Part shown: in pieces, positions 61,788 to 64,000 of the stretch | How positions within the stretch are numbered: position 1 is the stretch's first letter | How the letters are laid out: every line of letters begins with the position of its first letter | Assembly: GCF_038002605.1 (NCBI RefSeq) | Contig: NZ_JBBOCT010000001.1 | Location: 496,001 to 560,000, forward strand | Reading direction: 5' to 3' | Source: Bacillus sp. FSL K6-3431 | Lineage (GTDB): Bacteria; Bacillota; Bacilli; Bacillales; Bacillaceae_C | Length of the DNA stretch: 64,000 bases | Position numbers and translations under genes: made by a program | The notes under the pieces: generated by a model | Seen by the model: the letters and a program-made list of their open reading frames with translations, nothing else | Databases searched by the model: none | Told to the model about the DNA's origin: nothing

Positions 61788-61924
61788 CCCATCCTTGAGT
61801 TAAGCCGCTCGTAGGGATGGGTTATTCCTGCTCTATGAAGCTGATCCCCCTTGAAGGGAGCCTGCTATTTCATAACCGTTTGGTGTTGACGCACCGAACG
61901 GTCTTTTTAATATATTCAATAACT
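61781..61924 (-). ncRNA. Antisense RNA antitoxin
   Basis: A minus-strand promoter (TTGTAA-17-TATAAT, 61959-61931) should start an RNA near 61924. On this strand AACCCATCC (61823-61815) pairs with GGATGGGTT (61794-61786) and is followed by the T-run at 61784-61779, a complete terminator. The RNA of about 140 nt overlaps the 3' region of the toxin mRNA from the stop codon to its terminator, like RatA opposite txpA. It would pair with the mRNA and lead to its decay. Confidence 0.7.
61875..61908 (+). terminator. Terminator of the toxin mRNA
   Basis: ACCGTTTGGTG (61875-61885) pairs with CACCGAACGGT (61892-61902), followed by CTTTTT. It fixes the 3' end of the toxin transcript at about 61908, inside the region copied by the antisense RNA. 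Confidence 0.85.
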
Positions 61925-61930
61925 ACATAC

Positions 61931-61959
61931 ATTATACGCTTAAATTACCGAATTTACAA
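61931..61959 (-). promoter_or_regulatory. Promoter of the antisense RNA
   Basis: On the minus strand TTGTAA (61959-61954) and TATAAT (61936-61931) are spaced by exactly 17 bases. The next gene leftward on this strand is the antisense RNA; there is no protein frame. From 61960 to 62277 no gene is seen. Confidence 0.7.
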
Positions 61960-62277
61960 TATTTAATGCTTTCAGATAGAGCATTTCATAAAAAAATTGC
62001 TGCTCTTATGTTTTCACTTCTTCTTATAAAACATCATTATTGAGAACGAAAGATGGTCGTAGGGTATGGGCTTTTAAATTAACTTGCCATATAGCAATTG
62101 AAAGAAATATCAGAAGTGGTAAAATAGTATATAAACTCTACAGAGCAAGGAGTTAAAATGACTATAAATAGTGAAATAGTAGTTTGATCTAGTCTGTAAT
62201 GTACTCTGAATTAGATTCACCATCTCAAAACATGCGATTTATTTTTCCATAAAAACTTTAAAGGGAAGTGATAAGAA

Positions 62278-62562
62278 GTGAAACCCTTTTACTCCGGTCT
62301 TGTCCTGGCATGTTTGGGAGTGATCATTTCAGCCGTATTAAAGGATTGGAGTTTCATTTATAAAATTTCCGGGATTATAGGATTAATAACGATAATTCTT
62401 GCTGGTTTATCCTCCTGGGTATTGGCTGATGGAGAACGGTCAAGAATAAACCCTAATTCAGAAATCATGATAGATAAGAAGGGACAACTGAATTCATCAA
62501 CTAAAATTCTACTAGTTGGCCTACCAAATATATTAATAGCAATTCTAGCTTATTTTTTATAA
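62278..62562 (+). CDS. DUF5316-like small membrane protein
   Basis: The 94-residue protein has helices at about residues 5-20, 29-50 and 76-94. A polar segment between the last two (ADGERSRINPNSEIMIDKKG) is the recognisable part of DUF5316-type Bacillus proteins. The function is unknown. The GTG start follows AAGGGAAGTGATAAGAA. It lies 39 bases before the dehydrogenase gene but is probably unrelated in role. Confidence 0.65.
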   Translation: MKPFYSGLVLACLGVIISAVLKDWSFIYKISGIIGLITIILAGLSSWVLADGERSRINPNSEIMIDKKGQLNSSTKILLVGLPNILIAILAYFL

Positions 62563-62601
62563 ATAAAGTACAAATACGATAATACAGAAAGAGGGATTAA
62601 C

Positions 62602-63585
62602 ATGCTGAAAGGCTTATTTATCTTGAATGATTTTAACTTAATATACGGAAGTGTCCATGAAGAAATAATGAAGTATATTGATATTTACGCTGAACCGCAA
62701 ACAAAAGAATCTATTAAACAAAATCCAGCCCTGTTAGCGAATGCTGATGTGATTTTTTCAGGATGGGGATCTCCTGTATTGGATGATAAACTGCTGAATG
62801 CTGCACCACATTTGAAAGCGTTTTTTTACGGGGCCGGTTCTATTAAAAATATTGTTACAGATGCATTCTGGGATCGGAATATACCTATTTCAAGTGCTTT
62901 TGCAGCCAATGCGGTGCCTGTTGTTGAGTATACACTTTCGCAAATTTTATTTTCATTAAAACAAGGTTGGTCATATGTTCTCAGGACTAAAAAAGAACAA
63001 AGGCATGTAAAAAGAATGGATGTTGCCGGAGCCTATCATTCTACTGTTGGGATTGTATCGCTAGGTATGATAGGAAGAAAAGTTTGCGAATTACTAAAAC
63101 AATTTGATGTTCGCGTCATAGCATATGATCCATTTGTATCAAAAGAGGATGCAGAGCAGTTACAAGTAGAATTATGTTCACTAGAAGAGCTTTTTCAACG
63201 TTCAGATGTTGTATCGCTCCATACTCCATGGATAAAAGAAACCGAGGGTCTCATTAATGGGGAACTAATCTCTTCTATGAAACACAATGCTACATTGATT
63301 AACACATCTAGGGGAGCAGTTGTTAATGAGATAGAAATGGTGGAGGTATTAAAGAAACGAATTGATCTTTTTGCCGTTTTAGATGTTACTTTTCCAGAAC
63401 CGCCAGTAGAAGGGTCACCACTATACTCCATGGATAATGTTATTTTAACACCTCATATTGCGGGATCGATGTCTAAGGAATGTCAACGAATGGGAGAATA
63501 TATGTTAGATGAATTAAAACTTTATCTGGATAATAAACCATTACAATGGGAGATTACTCGAGAAAAATCACTTATAATGGCCTAA
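62602..63585 (+). CDS. D-isomer 2-hydroxyacid dehydrogenase
   Basis: The 327-residue protein has the NAD-binding loop TVGIVSLGMIGRKVCELLKQ (G-x-SLG-x-IG), the cofactor Asp in RVIAYDPFVSKEDAE, the catalytic Arg in LINTSRGAVVNEIEMVEVL, a Glu in TFPEPPVEGSPLY and the catalytic His in ILTPHIAGSMSKE. It reduces a 2-oxo acid or oxidises a D-2-hydroxy acid; the substrate is not fixed. A Gfo/Idh/MocA oxidoreductase converges on it, hinting at sugar-acid metabolism. ATG 62602 follows AGAGGGATTAAC. Confidence 0.92.
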   Translation: MLKGLFILNDFNLIYGSVHEEIMKYIDIYAEPQTKESIKQNPALLANADVIFSGWGSPVLDDKLLNAAPHLKAFFYGAGSIKNIVTDAFWDRNIPISSAFAANAVPVVEYTLSQILFSLKQGWSYVLRTKKEQRHVKRMDVAGAYHSTVGIVSLGMIGRKVCELLKQFDVRVIAYDPFVSKEDAEQLQVELCSLEELFQRSDVVSLHTPWIKETEGLINGELISSMKHNATLINTSRGAVVNEIEMVEVLKKRIDLFAVLDVTFPEPPVEGSPLYSMDNVILTPHIAGSMSKECQRMGEYMLDELKLYLDNKPLQWEITREKSLIMA

Positions 63586-63644
63586 TTAGCAGAAAAGTGC
63601 AAGGGCTGCGTTTCAAAAATAGAACAGCGAAGCCAGTCAATAGA

Positions 63645-63688
63645 AAAAAGCAGAACCAATCCCATATTGTGAATTGGTTCTGTTTTTT
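63645..63688. terminator. Shared terminator of two convergent genes
   Basis: AAAAAGCAGAACCAAT (63645-63660) pairs with ATTGGTTCTGTTTTTT (63673-63688). It has A- and T-runs on both sides and lies between the dehydrogenase and the convergent oxidoreductase stop, so it can serve both. Confidence 0.85.
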
Positions 63689-64000
63689 AATTTGATATTG
63701 TATGCTCAATAGGAAATGGCTCAGGTTTTTCACAAGTACTTTTCATTTCATAAAAGATGCCGCTTTCAGAAGAATCGTGAAAGCCATGCATTGCTTCTAA
63801 AACATGAAAGGCAAGTTGTCCATTTGCTCGATGAGGAGCACCACTTTGAATCGCTTTTGCCATATCTGCAACGCCGATACCACGACTATTGTCTTGGTAT
63901 TGATGTGTCAGTGGAATATCGCTAAATTCCTTTTCATCACGTTTACGGAGTTTAACTGATCCTCCAAAATTATTTGGATCAGGCACAAGTAATGTACCTT
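63687..64000 (-). CDS. Gfo/Idh/MocA-family oxidoreductase (C-terminal part, cut by the window edge)
   Basis: The frame is open to the edge of the window. The visible 104 residues (GTLLVPDPNNFGGSVKLRKR, FSDIPLTHQY, GIGVADMAKAIQSGAPHRAN and GQLAFHVLEAMHGFHDSSES) are the C-terminal dimerisation domain of Gfo/Idh/MocA NAD(P)-dependent sugar dehydrogenases. RANGQLAFHVLEAM is the conserved late helix. The Rossmann domain and active-site Lys lie beyond 64000. The substrate is probably a sugar or inositol, by family. Confidence 0.85.
   Translation of the reverse strand, partial: GTLLVPDPNNFGGSVKLRKRDEKEFSDIPLTHQYQDNSRGIGVADMAKAIQSGAPHRANGQLAFHVLEAMHGFHDSSESGIFYEMKSTCEKPEPFPIEHTISN

Noticed and set aside
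1..64000. CRISPR arrays, tRNA and rRNA genes, riboswitches
   Set aside because: No regularly spaced repeats, cloverleaf sequences, rRNA cores or conserved riboswitch elements were seen on reading both strands; small structured RNAs could still be missed without a covariance search.

Overview
The window looks like chromosomal DNA of a low-G+C Gram-positive rod of the order Bacillales (Bacillus or a close relative). The base composition is AT-rich (about one-third G+C by eye). Genes follow AGGAGG-type ribosome sites, with many TTG and GTG starts. The families present are typical of Bacillus: YesK-like, YheE/DUF5342, DUF5316, PgeF/YlmD, YpgQ-like HD hydrolases, Gram-positive class D beta-lactamase and holin-like type I toxins. 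Nothing in the window fixes the species; no rRNA, tRNA or CRISPR array was seen.

Layout. (1) 1-14.6 kb is an accessory region of single genes with long spacers: small membrane proteins, dihydrofolate reductase, GNAT acetyltransferases, Nudix hydrolases, a HIT protein, a HAD phosphatase and a metallophosphatase, mixed with broken genes. (2) 14.6-21.1 kb is a six-gene minus-strand polyamine operon (speD-speA-speE-speB-CASDH-nspC) with a clear promoter and terminator. It combines the AdoMet route and the carboxyspermidine route to spermidine. (3) 21.6-30 kb holds gene and transposon debris (zinc-ribbon protein, alpha/beta hydrolase, Tn3 transposase, DUF4011 helicase) around an intact ArsR-AHSA1 pair and a 1056-residue UvrA-like ATPase with an unusual zinc-rich C-terminal half. 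(4) 30-43.7 kb holds pgeF, a PadR-DUF4188 pair, a methyltransferase-ABM pair, a VanRS-like two-component system followed by a DD-carboxypeptidase, a divergent MocR regulator and class D beta-lactamase, and a Fur-controlled heme uptake and degradation operon. (5) 43.7-46 kb is an intact IS3-family element inserted, with a 3-bp target duplication, into an ISL3-family transposase gene. (6) 46-59.3 kb is again an accessory array: LysR, Nudix, GNAT, metallophosphoesterase, nucleotidyltransferase, a remnant Fic/VbhA toxin-antitoxin pair, and two APH-fold kinases, one a likely macrolide phosphotransferase. (7) 59.4-62 kb has resolvase debris, a 337-bp internally deleted copy of the same IS3-type element, a secreted peptidoglycan-binding protein, a plasmid-type DUF3991 fragment and a compact type I toxin-antitoxin locus. 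(8) The last 2 kb hold DUF5316, a D-2-hydroxyacid dehydrogenase and the end of a Gfo/Idh/MocA oxidoreductase.

The best candidates for something new are the type I toxin locus at 61.6-62.0 kb, where toxin, antisense RNA, both promoters, both terminators and a 5'-3' pairing can all be read from the sequence; the UvrA-like protein; and the double-route polyamine operon. At least ten genes carry frameshifts or stops, which is either true decay or indel error in the assembly. This matters for every pseudogene call below.
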